Positions 1 to 12,799 of a stretch of DNA of 64,000 nt are shown piece after piece; the stretch's first letter is position 1, and every line of letters begins with the position of its first letter. Source of the DNA: Mercenaria mercenaria (lineage: Eukaryota; Mollusca; Bivalvia; Venerida; Veneridae); contig NC_069362.1 of NCBI RefSeq assembly GCF_021730395.1, positions 2,790,001 through 2,854,000 of the forward strand, read 5' to 3'. A model generated the notes under the pieces. The model was not told the DNA's origin. It did no database searches and worked only from the letters and a program-made list of their open reading frames with translations. The position numbers and the translations under genes are program-made.

Positions 1-24
1 GTTGGTTTTCTCATGGTGCAGCTC
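1..24. mobile_element. ANNT palindromic MITE, right end cut by window edge
   Basis: The first 24 bases match the right terminus (GTTGGTTTTCTCATG ... GCTC) of the MITE family seen at 20143. The next four bases, ATAT, fit the ANNT target pattern. Confidence 0.65.
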
Positions 25-239
25 ATATAAATTCATTGTTTACTGTAAATTTATAAAAGTTGCAGGCTTGAATACATTGGGAGCTGAATGCATTTCAAAT
101 TAAGTGTACAATTCTTTTTAATCAGGGCGCATAACCAAAGCATGTTGACAGGTAGATAACATAATTTACAATTCCTGTCTTCAATCAATTTCAAAAATGT
201 TCTAACTTAATAAAATGGCTGATGTTATAAATAAATCAC

Positions 240-396
240 CTGTAAATAAGCCAATGTAGCACAAAGAATAGTGAATTGTATCCAGGAAGGACGGTTTCAG
301 CTGGAAGTTCTTTTTAAGTTCAGCATCCTCCTCTGATTCTCTGTCTCGTTTTTCCATATACTCTGCATCATGGACTTCAAAAGCAACTCCTATCAT
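240..396 (-). CDS. MBOAT7: MBOAT7 coding exon 3
   Basis: The acceptor is CATTTTAG before ATGATAGG; the Met here is internal, not a start. The exon encodes VAFEVHDAEYMEKRD, an acidic linker, then FLDTIHYSLCYIGLFTG, and ends in phase 1 at ACAG/GTGATT. The YxxCYxGxxTG stretch is characteristic of MBOAT7. Residues after GLFTG in the open frame are intron. Confidence 0.85.
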
Positions 397-3300
397 CTAA
401 AATGTCCGAACCAATAATAAACAACAGTAATTTACATATCCATACATAATAATATTATATAAAATGTCAGCCTTTCACCTTTTGGAGTATCTTTTTTCTA
501 CCAGATATCATGGTCAGTGACTGAGCAAGCTTGTATTATGACCACTATCTAGCAGGTTTTCAAATAAAGCTGGGACACTCTTAAAACCTACATAAAACAC
601 ATTTAATGTTGCTTCTAATGTTGCAGCACTGCTATCTTAACATTGGTGACTGTTTTATGTGGGTTTTTTTTCACACTTCTGTCTAAATATTGCACAAATA
701 ACTGACAGAAATAAAACAAATATTATGAAGAGCCGGTACATATAGTACAGTAAGTAATTGTAATAATCATAAATGCAAGTATCAATATTTCCCAAGCACA
801 TCCTAAATCTAAAGACAGCCTTTGATAAAGACATATATGTGTATTGCGTCTGAAATCATTTGTCCTCCATAATTGATTCAGGTGCAGACCTTTGCACTTG
901 CTTCCGCAGAACAGTTTAGGACTGGTATAAAATCCAGGGACACTGATTAGGTTAATAATTGCCTGCTGTTACATGACCGAAATACCATGGAAAAATGGTA
1001 CTAAACTAAAAACAAACATAATAAAAACAGTCATATTTACCCGCAGAGCATTGAAGAGCTGTAATGCATTAGTAATGGGATGCGGTCTTGACAGACCAAA
1101 CAGGTGTGCAGCTCTGAAAAATGCTAGGTAGCCAAAACACCATACAAAACTAGCAGCATGACACCATCTGAAAAAGCAAAAACACTATAATAAATAACTT
1201 TTCAAATACCTGACAGTATATTGTTTCACAGGATAATTTAGATCTGAATTCAAGTAGTCTCTAAAAGCACAACTTCTGAAACAAGAGGGCCACGATGGCC
1301 CTATATCGCTCATCTGAGTTAAGTTGCTTGCTTGAACAAATTTCTTTGCTAAAGCTTCAAAAACAAGAAAGTAGGTCAGTAGGTCATATTCATGGTCACT
1401 GAAAGTCAGTTTTAAGATTAGTGTGCAAAACTGTACAAAGTCATGTCATCCAAATTTCAAGGCTGTATCTTAAAAAACAAGAAAGTAGGTCAGTAGGTCA
1501 CATTCATGGTCACTGAAAGTCAGTTTTAAGATCGGTGTGTAAAACTGTACATGTCATCCAAATTTCAAGGCTATATTTAAAAAAAAAACAAGAAAGTAGG
1601 TCAGTAGGTCAAGGTCACAGTCGGGTGACCCTTATCACTTGGGGTCATCAGGTAAATATAATTAAACAGTCTAGGAAAAATGATCTGATAATTTTTTAAG
1701 TATATAACTCATATATCAAGTGACCCCTGGGGCGGGGCCTCTTTTCACCCCAGGGGCATAATTCGAACAATTTTTTAAGAGATCAACTGGGCAATGATAC
1801 ATACAAAATATCAAAGGCATAACAGTTAAGCCTTGAACTTTAAGACAAGAAGTTTTTTAAAGTTTTTTCCTATATAAGTCTATGTAAAACTTGGGACCCC
1901 CTGGGCAGGGCCTAACTTTCTAACGATACATGGCTGAAAATGAAATTCAATTTTTTACTGGTTGAAATCGTCTTTACATTTCTAATTTTTATAATTTCTC
2001 AGCAACTACGGAACGCAGAAAATCAGACCAACCTGCGTAAAGAGATTTTTCTAACAAATAATTTGATTGGATCACTGCATCCAATCGTAAATGTAAACTC
2101 CATGGAAAGCGATTTAAATAGCATAGGTATTCCCAGAAAGTACCACTACAGTGCGTCACTGACTTGGTCTCAATTCAAATACTTTTTTTGTGGGTATGCG
2201 TATTGTAATGTTGTCGTATGGTATATTTTATAACGATTTTTGCGATTTTGTAGGTGTTTCTTTAAAAACTGAATGACTGTGTGAAATTGCACATCACGCC
2301 CTCCTTTCCAAACCACTGGGTCTCTCCAGTGGTCCCTTAGACCTAAAAAAATTGTTTTCTTCCGGTAACATGCTTAAAAAAATAAGGGTAGGTAGGTCAG
2401 AAAAATTATTGGGGGGATTACTTTTTTATAAAGGGAGACTTTTCGGAAATTATTTTTGTGTCAAAAAATGAATACAAATAAAGGGGTTATGCCTTGTTTA
2501 AAGCATAAAAAGTGCAGTTTTGCAACTTTATGTTAAACAAGAGTGTCAGAATGTCACAATATACGCCCGTCACAGCAAATTTCTCTACACTAGCACCTGT
2601 ATTTGCAAATGGAATTTTAATTTTGTGGTTATTTACAATGTTTTTGTTAGTAATTATTGTAATTCTTTTGTTTTTCTCAATCCACAAAAAAAACTCCTTA
2701 CCAGGTAGAGATGCCTTAAAATACACCTAAAATTTGAAAGTAACCTCTATGTTGTACCACAGAAAAGTGGTCTTGGTTTTTCCCTATGGTCAATTATAAA
2801 ACTTATAGTAACAACTAAGGGAAGTTAGTCTTTAAAAAAAAAAAAAAAAAAAAATTTTAAGTCCACAAAAAAATCTTACCAGGTAGAGATAGGTCAAAAT
2901 ACACCTCAGAATTGGATGTAACATGCATGTTGTACTACAGAAAAGTGATCTTGATATTTCCCTACGACTAGTAATGAAAAAGTTACAATATAAGCTATTT
3001 ATAGTAACAACAAAGGGAAGTAATTCTAAAGAAGGGACCTGTGCATGACACTCCGCCTCATGATGGTGTACAATTGTGCCAAGTTATATCAAAATCCCTC
3101 TATGCATGAAGAAGAAATGCTCCGGACAAAGTCATTCTTGTATCTGACCTTTGGCCTCTAAGTGTGACCTTGACCTTAGACCTAGGGTCCTGGTTCTTGC
3201 ACATGACACTCCGCCTTGTGTTGGTGAACATTTGTGCCAAGTTACATCAAAATCCCTCCAAGCATGAAGAAGAAATGCTCCGGACAAAGTTTTCATTCTT

Positions 3301-6300
3301 GTATCCTTTGACCTCTAAGTATGACCTTGACCTTAGAGCTAGGGACCTGGTTCTTGTGCATGACACTCCGCCTCATGATGGTGAACAATTGTGCCAAGCT
3401 ACATCAAAATCCTTCCATGCATGAAAAAGATACGCTCCGGACAAAGTCATTCTTGAATATGACCTTTGACCTCTAAGTGTGACCTTGACCGTAGACCTAG
3501 GCTCTTGCACATGACACTCTGTCTCATGATGGTGAATTATTGTGCCAAGTTTCATCAAAATCCCTCCATGCATGAAGAAGATATGCTCCGGACAAAGTCT
3601 GTGGACGCCGCTCCCGCCTGGCCATCCACCCGCCAGGGGCGTTCCCATATTACGTCCCGTTTTTCAAACGGGCGTATAAAAATTGAAAAAAATATTCTCC
3701 AAGGCCATAAAAACATTTAGGGTCAGGCCAAAAAATTAGGGTAGGTTGGGATACCGGAAAAAAACAATTTTTTATGCCTTACAAGGCCACCCTTAAAAAT
3801 ATGTTCGTTTGCCACTTCCGACCTAGTACTTCAAGGACTGGGTCGGTAATTTATTTCTTTTTTTGAAAATATGTGAAAGAATCGTCACTGTCAGCCTATT
3901 GTTGTTTAAACAATAACATCCCTTTCTTTTTGGAAGCTGAACACATCAATGAAATATTAAAAACTTGAATACAAATATATAGAATCTACTTAACCATTTC
4001 AGAGACAGTGACTGGCCTACAGAAACGAAATAAATTCAAGCTCTGAAGCATGCATTTTCATTTGGTTGTAGAACATTTTGTTGCAATTCCATTAAAATGC
4101 AACATAGCTGCTGACACGAAAATATAACGCTAATACTAAATTTTATGTAAAAGGTTTGTATGTGCAGGTTTCCCGCCAAAATTGCAGAAATATCTGCTTC
4201 CCGTTTCATTTGGAAATTCAATATGGCGTATGAGATGGTCCGATATTACAAAATGATAACGCAAATACTAAATTTTCTGTAAACCCGCGGTTAAGACCAA
4301 AGAAGCATCACGGAAGACACGTGCAGTTTTCCCACCAAAATAACTGAAGAAACATCTGCTTCCCGTTCCATTTTGGAAATTATTATGGCGTATATGAAAT
4401 GGGCCGATATTTACGCATATTACAATTATGCACACGTTCAACCAAATATTCGGAAATTCTGCTTACGAAAATAGATATACCATATAGATCTATATCGATC
4501 TAGCATCTAAAGAAATACTGTTTTGGAAAATCCTATTGCGTCAAGGGTATTTTTATTTCAAAACATACATGTATCATGTCCCGACGCCGACAAGGCTTGT
4601 CATTTCTTTGGGCACGATTTATCAAAAATAAGATACAAGTTTTTAGAATAATGATATCACGCAGTACATGTTTTAATAAATATGTTTTAAAACATAAATC
4701 ATGGCTTAAATGCGAAAATATCACATTGAACTCTTATCTTTCCAGCTATGCAGTAAAAATTTTTTACGCAAGGCTGATAAAGTTTTACGCAAAAGGTTTA
4801 AAGCTATAAAACTCTTAGCATCCCATTATGCTTATCAGGTCATGATCAGACTGAAAGAGAATTTGATTAACCACAGATTGCTACTTATTTCACTGTATAG
4901 GTCACTTTGTGAGAACAGCAAAAAGACTTTTTTTGAATAACTTACCTGAATTAACTTATATTTTATAACTAATACAGGTTATAAAATGCTTGAAAAAATA
5001 ACTGAAATAGGTTACATAACTTAAATCAGTTACACCCCTGACTGATAATGTTTTCTTCCTGAAAATATTTTTAATGATGTTCGCGATTTTTAGAATTTTC
5101 CATACCCTTATTGATCCGTACTGATTTTGGCAATTCTGCAGAAAAACAGACAAAACTTGTGCGAAACAGCTTAAATACATGTTGGGCTATTTCATGTCAC
5201 AGCTTTGCAAAGAAAACGAGTGTAACAAGAGCACCGCCTTGCGGGTGCTGACGCTCATCTGATTTTTTTTGTATAATAGAAATATTGTTCTACCCATGAT
5301 TTTCTAAGTCTAAAAAGGGCCATCATTCTTGCAAAAAGCAGGATAGAGTTATGTTTCTTGATGTACAGTGTCCACTTATGATGGTGAAAAACTGTTGCAA
5401 GTTTTAAAGCAATAGCTTTGATAGTTTATGAGAAAAGTATACTTAAACATAATACTCAACCAAGAAAATGATTTTCTAAGTCCAAAAGGGGCAATAATTA
5501 TTGCAAAAAGCAGGATGGAGTTATGTTGCTTGCTGTACAGGGTCAGCTTATGATGGTGAACAAGTGTTGCAAGTTTCAAAGCAATAGCTTTGATAGTTTA
5601 AGAGAAAAAGTTCACCTAAACATAAAACTTAACCAAGAAATCTGATATTTTCTAAGTCCAAAAGGGGCCATAAATCTTGCAAAAAGCAGGATGTAGTTAT
5701 GTTTCTTGATGTACAGGGTCAGCTTATGATGGTGAACAAGTGTTGCAAGTTTTAAAGCAAAAGCTTTGATAGTTTAGGATAAAAGCTGACCTAAACATAA
5801 AACTTAACCAAGAAAACTGATTTTCTAAGTCCAAAAGGGGCAATAATTCTTGCAAAAAGCAAGATGGAGTTATGTTTCTTGATGTACATGGTCTGCTTAT
5901 GATGGTAAACAAGTATTCCAAGTTTCAAAGCAATAGCTTTGATAGTTTAGGAGAAAAGTTGACCTAAACATAAAACTTAACCAAGAAATCTGATATTTTC
6001 TAAGTACAAAAGGGGCCATAAATCTTGCAAAAAGCAAGATGGAGTTATGTTTCTTGCTTTACAGGGTCAGCTTATGATGGTGAACAAGTATTCCAAGTTT
6101 CAAAGCAATAGCTTTGATAGTTTAGGAGAAAAGCTGACCTAAACATAAAACTTAACCAGGCAACGCCGACGCCGACACCGACGCCAATGCCGACAACCGC
6201 TCAAGTGATGACAATAACTCATCATTTTTTTTCAAAAAATCAGATGAGCTAAAAACTGCGGTCAGTAAGTGAGCTGTTTCATAGAGGACTGTATATGGGG

Positions 6301-8956
6301 TTTCCTAACGAATTATATATTTTCTTATAAAAACATTTCGGAATCGGCATGTGCCTTCATAAATATATAGAAAAATACCTGTGTCTATGGATATATTACT
6401 GATACAAAGGCACTTAGTAACGTTGCCACCGGATAATGAAATGGGTACATGTGATTTATAAACATGCGAATCATGACGATTCTATACAACTGTTTTACTA
6501 CATTGTATTTGTATGACCAAAGAAAAATTCGACTAGTTTCTATACAGAGACTTTGTTCTCAATTCAAGCATGTTCTCGTTTCAAGCTTCGTTTTCATTTC
6601 TGGAACTCTCGTTAGCTGCAATACATTCTATTTCTTTTCCCTGTTCAGTTTTGGTGCGTATGCAAACGGCCATTACAAGTAAATGAAATTAATGTCTGAA
6701 GTCTATAAATTTGTTAACCAATAGCATGCTGGCATAGTGGTAAGCTCTCCAGCTTTCACGCACATAAATTTTAATTTTAAGTAATCTAAATTTATCCACA
6801 TCACGTGTATTTTTTTCTTTGTGTATTGGTAACAGTTTCTTGAATTGTCCGTTTAATGAACAACACACTTGTCCGACTCCTGAAGATTTTAGTCGACATT
6901 TCGTAGGACGATTTTGCGGAACTATTATGCTTGAAGAAGAATATTAATGTTGAAAAGTAGAATAGTTTTTCATGAAAATGAACGAAAATGATGATATAAT
7001 TTATAAAAGCGTGACAATTTTCCCATCATGAAATACGAAATGATATGGTAATACGGGGACTCGATCCTACAACGAGATGGATCTGCTCATGCGATATTAA
7101 TTAATAAATGTACATTATTGCTTTTTCAATGATTATCGTTATTTAGGTTAGGACACTGAAAATTAATTACGGAAACATATGGAATATTCATGAATTCTAG
7201 GTCAATGTAATATAAATGTCACGTGCCAGTTGAATACACGGCGGGAAAATGGAAGAATCAATTGGTCTCCATGGATTTTATTGACATCTACACAAGTGTG
7301 AGATACAGTAAATAATCGGCTGCACGAATCCATTACGTCAGGACATCTTGATTGGCATAATTTCCGACGATCAATGACGCTCTCAATGAAATTTAAATCA
7401 TGATCCAGACAGCAAATTCAAGGAAAGATACATGACAAAAAGAATATTTAATGGACAGAAATAAAAATATAAAAAAGATACTTTTTTGGTAAAAAAATTT
7501 TGGACCGGCGCAATTCTAGTGGGTCGGGCGGAAGCGACAAACAAATGAAATTTTAATTTAGGCCCAATCGCTGCCTCGGAATATTTTCTAAGGGACACAG
7601 CTGCCTTTTGGATAAAGAAGTAGGGATACAGCTGCTGTTAGTCTAAATAATGAGACCTCGGGCAGACCGATTTTACATTTTGATATTTTACGTTGTCTAC
7701 CTAGAGGTCTCAACCAGAAACAATCAAAACTGTGGTGGAAACTGTGGTCAGTTGAAATTACGATTTATCAGTAGTCACGATTTTTCTTTAGCCCTAATTG
7801 CTTACCTGTTGTTTTAAATCATAAATAGTAAATAAAAAACATAAGAACAGGACATATTTATCAAGAATTTCTGTTGTAAAAAATTTAAACCTCTAACGTT
7901 TCAATCGTCTTCATGTAATGGCGGTCGGAGGCGTGACCAATGAAGACGCTTCGTGTAGTAATGTGTTTACCGGTGATCGGCCATTTTCCGATACGTAGTA
8001 CACTCGTGTTAAACCTTGGCATTGTTTTAACTGCCATAGTTTGAATTTTTCTCAAGAAATCTCGGTAATATATATATCATTGAAAAGGAAAAATTACATT
8101 TACATATAAAAATTACATAAAAATTACTTTCTATGTATGTATTTCTTTTTTTTATCCGTTGCATTATCATAACATAATTCCCGCCCAACGGATTCCATTG
8201 GGTGTTACTTACGCAAAGAAGAGGACAGTGCTACCACATTCTTTACCTTTTCTGGTTTGTACTCGGAGGCGGATATCGACAAGTCAAAATAATATAACGA
8301 TATTCAACTCTCGAGTACAATTATTTGGACTACAGCTGCTGTGTCCATAATATATCATTCGCATGGCAGCAGTGTATATAGCACGGCCAAAAAATCTACT
8401 GTTAAGTTCAACAGTGAGAATTCTCTGGACAACAGAAAAGTCTGGAAAGACTTAACATGATCTGGTTTTCACCTTCAATAGCAAGTGCCTAATTTCATAT
8501 CACTAGAACAAGCTGCAACTGGATTATGTGCCATGGTGAAGGTATGTACTTCAAGCAGGATATTTCTGTATAATTTGTTCCCTTGCCACTTCCTTATTTC
8601 ACACTTAAGGAAGTTTCTTAACAAATTTTGGATAGGTAAAAATGATGCAGAATATTTGTTCCCAATGACACAATTTATTCGAATCATGGAAATCAACTTT
8701 TAATCATTTGAACAATTTTGTGAATAAATGGAAGGCTTTTTTTTTACCTGGCACCAAGAAATTTGATCAAAACACAATTTCCTACAGTGACTATTAGAGG
8801 GTGCAGGGCTTCTATTCCACAGGAAAACGATATCACAAGTACGCCAATCAAAGTTGAAAGTAATTTCTTCTGTAGAGGAGTCTTTGCGTATCGTATCAAA
8901 GCCCCTGAACCAACAGATACTAAAAGTAAAATTCCGTAGACAACATCGTCCGACAT
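240..8956 (-). CDS. MBOAT7: MBOAT7, lysophosphatidylinositol acyltransferase (first three coding exons, 3' part outside window)
   Basis: The family transfers arachidonoyl groups from acyl-CoA to lysophosphatidylinositol in the ER membrane (Lands cycle). Coding exons read on the minus strand are 8956-8748, 1167-1041 and 396-240. They join as ...KFLGAR / WCHAASFVWCFGYLAFF...LFNALR / MIGVAFEVHDAEY...YIGLFTG, all with GT/AG sites and consistent phases. The order matches remembered human MBOAT7: N-terminal membrane segment, then the CHALALAW-like stretch, then the SLASEVQ-like stretch and the CYVGIMTGP-like stretch just before the catalytic core. The catalytic Asn/His region lies off the left edge. 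The start at 8956 (MSDDVVYG) fits the family N terminus; an in-frame ATG at 9049 would add 31 atypical residues. Intron 1 is about 7.6 kb and full of repeats. Identification is confident from three collinear exons. Confidence 0.88.
1041..1167 (-). CDS. MBOAT7: MBOAT7 coding exon 2
   Basis: The acceptor is TTTTTCAG and the donor CTGCGG/GTAAAT. It reads WCHAASFVWCFGYLAFFRAA then HLFGLSRPHPITNALQLFNALR, the counterpart of the human CHALALAWTFSYLLFFRA and PTPFTNAVQLLLTLK segments. It is too short and lacks an ATG, so a simple ORF scan misses it. Confidence 0.85.
1283..1920 (+). repeat. ACAAGAG-hairpin element, GGGCC type
   Basis: It starts ACAAGAGGGCC, with hairpin GGGCCacgaTGGCCC then CTATATCGCTCATCTGAG. 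It contains three imperfect copies of a roughly 115-bp unit, each with ACAAGAAAGTAGGTCAGTAG. The right end is not defined. Confidence 0.5.
2534..3683 (+). repeat. ACAAGAG-hairpin element, TGTCA type, with 160-bp tandem core
   Basis: It starts ACAAGAGTGTCAGAATGTCA. Subterminal inverted repeats are TATACGCCCGT near 2563 and ACGGGCGTATA near 3677. The core repeats a roughly 155-bp unit (CATGACACTCCGCCTCATG through ATGCTCCGGACAAAG) about four times. A related copy is at 37038. Confidence 0.6.
3690..5220. other. no gene seen (MBOAT7 intron 1)
   Basis: AT-rich intronic DNA. Two loosely related blocks near 4150-4240 and 4270-4400 share CTAAATTTT, CCCGCCAAAAT and TCTGCTTCCCGTT, a diverged duplication. 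No convincing exon. Confidence 0.5.
5225..6252 (+). repeat. ACAAGAG-hairpin element, CACCGC type, with 175-bp tandem core
   Basis: It starts ACAAGAGCACCGCCTTGCGG (hairpin). Inverted subterminal repeats are GCTCATCTGATTTTTT at 5251 and AAAAAATCAGATGAGC near 6234. About five copies of a 172-176-bp unit lie between (TAAGTCCAAAAGGGGC through CATAAAACTTAACCAAG), followed by a GCCGAC run. Confidence 0.65.
6253..8747. other. no gene seen (MBOAT7 intron 1, distal part)
   Basis: Short open frames here are uncharacteristic and lack splice support. No repeat family shared with the rest of the window was noticed. Confidence 0.5.
8748..8956 (-). CDS. MBOAT7: MBOAT7 coding exon 1
   Basis: This exon encodes about 70 residues with two hydrophobic stretches (ILLLVSVGSGALI and LLSTLIGVLVISF) and EALHPLIVTVGNCVLIKFLGAR near its end, which parallels the human TLHSLVTILGTWALIQAQ region. 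The donor is CCAG/GTAAAA, leaving two bases of an Arg codon completed by the next exon. Confidence 0.85.
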
Positions 8957-10614
8957 TTTGGCTGTAATGCTACCTAAATGACAGAGGAGATCCGCATGAC
9001 ATGGAGCGGAAGTAGTGAATAGTTTCAGTCTAGACTGTCTAAAAGCCACAACCAGGACGATTTGTATTGTACGGTATATATGTGACCATTTGAACTACCA
9101 GTTTTCAAACCCCTAAGGAATTTAATGAAATTGCTTATAATTAAAGAATTTTACAGGACATGACAAAACTATTATCTAGTCGAGCGATGACTTGCAAATT
9201 CAAAACAATGAATTTATTAATGAGGTGATAGCAGGTTTCTAGCACTAAGGTCTGTACTTTAAACATATGGAGCCAGTTTCAAATAGATATGTCCTAAAAA
9301 CACAAAAACATTCCATATAGTGCGTTAATTGTAACCTAGGGAACAGGATACAATTGTAACCTGGGGATAAAGGATACAAAATTATATTATAGGTTATCCC
9401 TATGTATCCAATGTAACCAGGATACAAAAAAAAAAACGAAGGGTGTGGAAAGTTTTGTGTTTTCGGACCATATATGATTTCAAACCATCTACTAAAATAC
9501 ATATACCGTAATTGTAAGGATAACGTTTAGTTAATGTAGTTCAGCACTTTTTATAGTTAATTAAAATGTCTGTCTTTTTCTCAAAACCAGATAAAATATC
9601 AAATCAGGAAAATTAATAATGCATCCCGGAAGCGGCACTTTAATCAGACAAAGTATCCAAACACTCTATAAATATATTTTCCCGTTTCAGTCAAAAGTAA
9701 TACGACATCACTAGTCACATTTTTATAGTTACAAGATTTTTAATAATGGTAATGGAGTCCCTAAAACTGGATCGGATTATTAAGTTTTTTTTTTTTCAGT
9801 CACATTTTTCACACATTAGGCCAAATTTTATAGAAGTTATATAAGCCGAATACCATGTTTAAATAAAATTGTATACTTCAACTTCAACTTATCTTGTGTG
9901 TAAATAAAGGGAGAACACTGTGGTGGGACTTCGTAGATAAGTTTGGCATTGTATTAATAACATAATTTTCTCAAATTAATGTCCAAAATTACACTACAAA
10001 GTCTATTGATATAACCAAACATTAAAAAAACCATAAATGCCTACACTTGTAGGCTACCCGGGACCAGTCGTGATCAAAAATTCACATTTGTATTTTGAGT
10101 TAAAATCCCACTTTAAAAAATGCAAAAATTCTTAAGAAAAAGCTTTGTGCACACATAGGCATCGGCCTGACATGTTTTCATGTCATCGTCCAAGCAGACG
10201 AAAACACGATGAAACGTACGTAGACGCGAAGAAACAACAAATCGGCAGTTTGCCGTCCTTTCATGTTCTCTATGCGAAGAGACGAAGACACGTATCCTTC
10301 TGTGTGTACGCGGTGATTCTTTCGTGCACTCCGAACACAGGTTTTTGTCAGACGTTGTGTGTGTAGATGAAAGGAGGGGTTGGGGGACAGACTTGACATT
10401 TATTCACGGAGGGCCTAAATATAAATACAAGTGTTATCAGAATGATTTTTAGGAAGTTTCTATCATAGTAAAAAGTAGGTCATTAGGTTGTGATGGGTCT
10501 TTAATTGTATTTTCAGTTAGCTATCATGGAAATACAAAAGAATACATTAAAATTCTGTGACGAATCTTTAATAATGAAACTATAATATGAATGAGCAATT
10601 TGTCTATCTGACGA
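8957..10614. other. 5' flank of MBOAT7, no coding gene seen
   Basis: The MBOAT7 5' UTR and promoter should lie just right of 8956. No clear TATA box. Small inverse motifs built on GGTTAC/GGATAC occur around 9335-9425. Confidence 0.4.
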
Positions 10615-11150
10615 AGGAAAACACGGAAGTCATCACACTGGATAACCGGCTATGATCACGGTAAGTAGAAAAGAGCAAACATTCCTTGCACATGTATCTA
10701 TTTGTCGAAAAAAAAAAACAAGAGAGTATGGTAACTAGGAAAGAGTGAATATTTCGTGCACATGTATCTATCTGGAAAAACGTGGAAAACACAGTAGCCA
10801 CGAGAGACCTGGTCGAGTTACCGTAAAACAGTTGCCCGAGAGCACCGCACCTTCCACCAGTGACAGATTCTTTTTCTTGCATCCTATTTTCTTCATAAAA
10901 TAGGAGAAATTAAATGAATGGTTTTTTCTGTTAAGCACTATTTTATTATAGTGTGTGAATTTACGTGTTCATTCATAAATTACAGCACGAGAATCATCGG
11001 GGGTAAGGTGAGTTTCCAGCAATGGAAAAATCAGGGAAATCGTGTCTAGCATGCATGCAAGAACAAATATTCCTTGCATAAGTGTCTAGCTAATCAAAGA
11101 AAAACGTGAAAGCCATGGTTATTATGAGAAAGAAGATATCCTTGGCACAT
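10615..11150. repeat. imperfect dispersed tandem unit
   Basis: Four diverged copies share AAAGAGCAAACATTCCTTGC, ACATGTATCTAT and GAAAAACGTG, at about 10640, 10735, 11055 and 11115. No gene is seen in the interval. Confidence 0.4.
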
Positions 11151-11187
11151 TGTTGTACAAAATCAGACATCGACACAAAAGAAGATA

Positions 11188-11400
11188 TTAACCTATAGCC
11201 AGCTGGCGGCAAGTGATTCTGCCTTTGCGACCAGTGCAGACCAAGATCAGCCTGCACATCCGTGCAGGCTGATCAAGGTCTGCACAGTTCGCTGTTTAGT
11301 CAGTAAATTTTCAGCGAACTCACCTTCGAATAATAAGCGGTACTGCCCAAATTGAATGACGGACCAGTCCATTTTAGAAATATAGCAGGGTAAAGGTTAA
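11188..11400. mobile_element. TTAA MITE, copy 1
   Basis: A 213-bp unit bounded by TTAA on both sides, with inverted ends TTAACCTWTAGCC and its counterpart GGGTAAAGGTTAA. It holds a central hairpin (GTGCAGACCAAGATCAGCCT and its inverse). TTAA targets are typical of piggyBac-type elements. Confidence 0.78.
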
Positions 11401-11710
11401 AGCGTCTAAGAGGATTCAGAACTTTCCCGAGGGCTCATAGCTTTAACGCTCAAAGATTGTTGCTACCTAAAGTTCACAGTAATACTGAAGCCGGTCTGTA
11501 TCAAATTTATAGCTGTGTTTTTTTTTACGTAAGTCACAAGTTTCGTTCGGACATGCGTTGATTTTAAATAAGTAATTACACACGATAAACCCATGTTGTA
11601 AATGTATGTACCTTTCGGATCTGTTTGTAAAAATATTTTCCAGAGCATTCCAGCAAAACACTGGATGGATACAACCCAACTTGCATGAGATTTTTTTCCG
11701 ATAAACAAAC

Positions 11711-11785
11711 ATTGTTTATTTAAGGTGAAACAAAACCTTGTTTATTTAAGGTGAAACAAACATTGTTTATTTAAGGTGAAATATA
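11711..11785. repeat. short tandem repeat, three 24-27-bp units
   Basis: Three copies of TTGTTTATTTAAGGTGAAAC with small spacer differences. Confidence 0.6.
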
Positions 11786-11904
11786 TCACAGACACTATGT
11801 TATTTTTTTTATTCGCCTAAACCCTCAAAAGTTCATATATCAAAAACATATATAAACCTATACATACTTTTTTTTTTAAAAATGTAACTCTCCTTACACA
11901 CTTA

Positions 11905-12085
11905 TACAGTCGAACGTCGTTTACTCAAACTTGGATAATTCGAACACCACCCTTCGCTACAGCTCGTTGCTAGGCACCGGCAAAATCCCTATATAATATT
12001 CTGGGTATAATTTTCGACGGCTCAAACTACTGATAAGTGAAACTAATTTTGACGGTTCCGTCGAGTTCGAACGAACGAAGCGCGA
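11905..12085. mobile_element. possible pogo/Tigger-like MITE remnant
   Basis: The left edge TACAGTCGAACGTCGTTTAC and the TCGAGTTCGAACGAACG near the right resemble mariner/pogo-type ends in loose inverse order. No ORF. Weak call. Confidence 0.3.
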
Positions 12086-12170
12086 ATATAACAAGGAAGT
12101 ATGAATGAAGTTTAGACACGTATCGTAGTTATTCATGGTTATGGTCAGTTTAGTCTTGTATTCAGTAATT

Positions 12171-12741
12171 TAAGGTAATTCTGCACGTTTGATAAACCGG
12201 AAGTGATGGTATAATGCCATTTATCCGGTAAACGTATACTAAAGCCGATTCGGTGTACGGAAATGAAAATCATTTCAGAATCAATGGCCACCCGCTAATA
12301 AACTTATTACAATGCCATTGTTACTACCTTTCTAAAGTTTAAATATGATATCCAAACATCTGATACTACAAATAATTTTTAAAAATGTTTGAAAATTAGC
12401 TTGTTCACTTTAATCATACTCAAATATCTCAAAAATAAGCACACGGACCTATACGTTTAATCACAACTGTGAAAAGTTTCATTGAAATTTACATTGTAGA
12501 AAAATTTCTATTCGCGAAAATTTTATGAAAGTTGCGATTTTTCCATACACTCCAATAATGAAAAACTGCGTGTGGTCCAAATTTTTCAAATCTGTCTAGC
12601 AAAATTTCTAGCACACGGCTCTATCTTTTTTATTTGTTGAATTTTCTCAGTATATCTAGAAGTTTTGAAAAATCAGAGTTTAATCAAATTCTACATTGTA
12701 GAAAAAAATTTAGATCCGAATTAACGTGCAGAATTACCTTA
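12171..12741. mobile_element. 571-bp MITE with TAAGGTAATTCTGCACG ends, copy 1
   Basis: Inverted ends TAAGGTAATTCTGCACG and CGTGCAGAATTACCTTA are perfect over 17 bp. The interior is AT-rich with no ORF. TA or TAA/TTA flanks fit a Tc1/mariner or Harbinger-like target, unresolved. It sits directly before the LINE. Confidence 0.8.
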
Positions 12742-12799
12742 AACCGTCGGCAGCAACAAATATTTGAAGTAGTTCTGCATAGTTGAAACAAATGTAAAA

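Noticed and set aside
1940-2233. Open frame of 97 codons with a hydrophobic start
   Set aside because: Lies in an intron of MBOAT7 on the other strand, has no recognisable domain and ends in low-complexity sequence.
9001-9049. Upstream ATG as the MBOAT7 start
   Set aside because: The extra 31 residues are unlike family N termini; the ATG at 8956 aligns with the known start.
12171-12741. 5' untranslated region of the LINE
   Set aside because: It has its own 17-bp inverted ends and a second copy elsewhere without a LINE, so it is a separate MITE.
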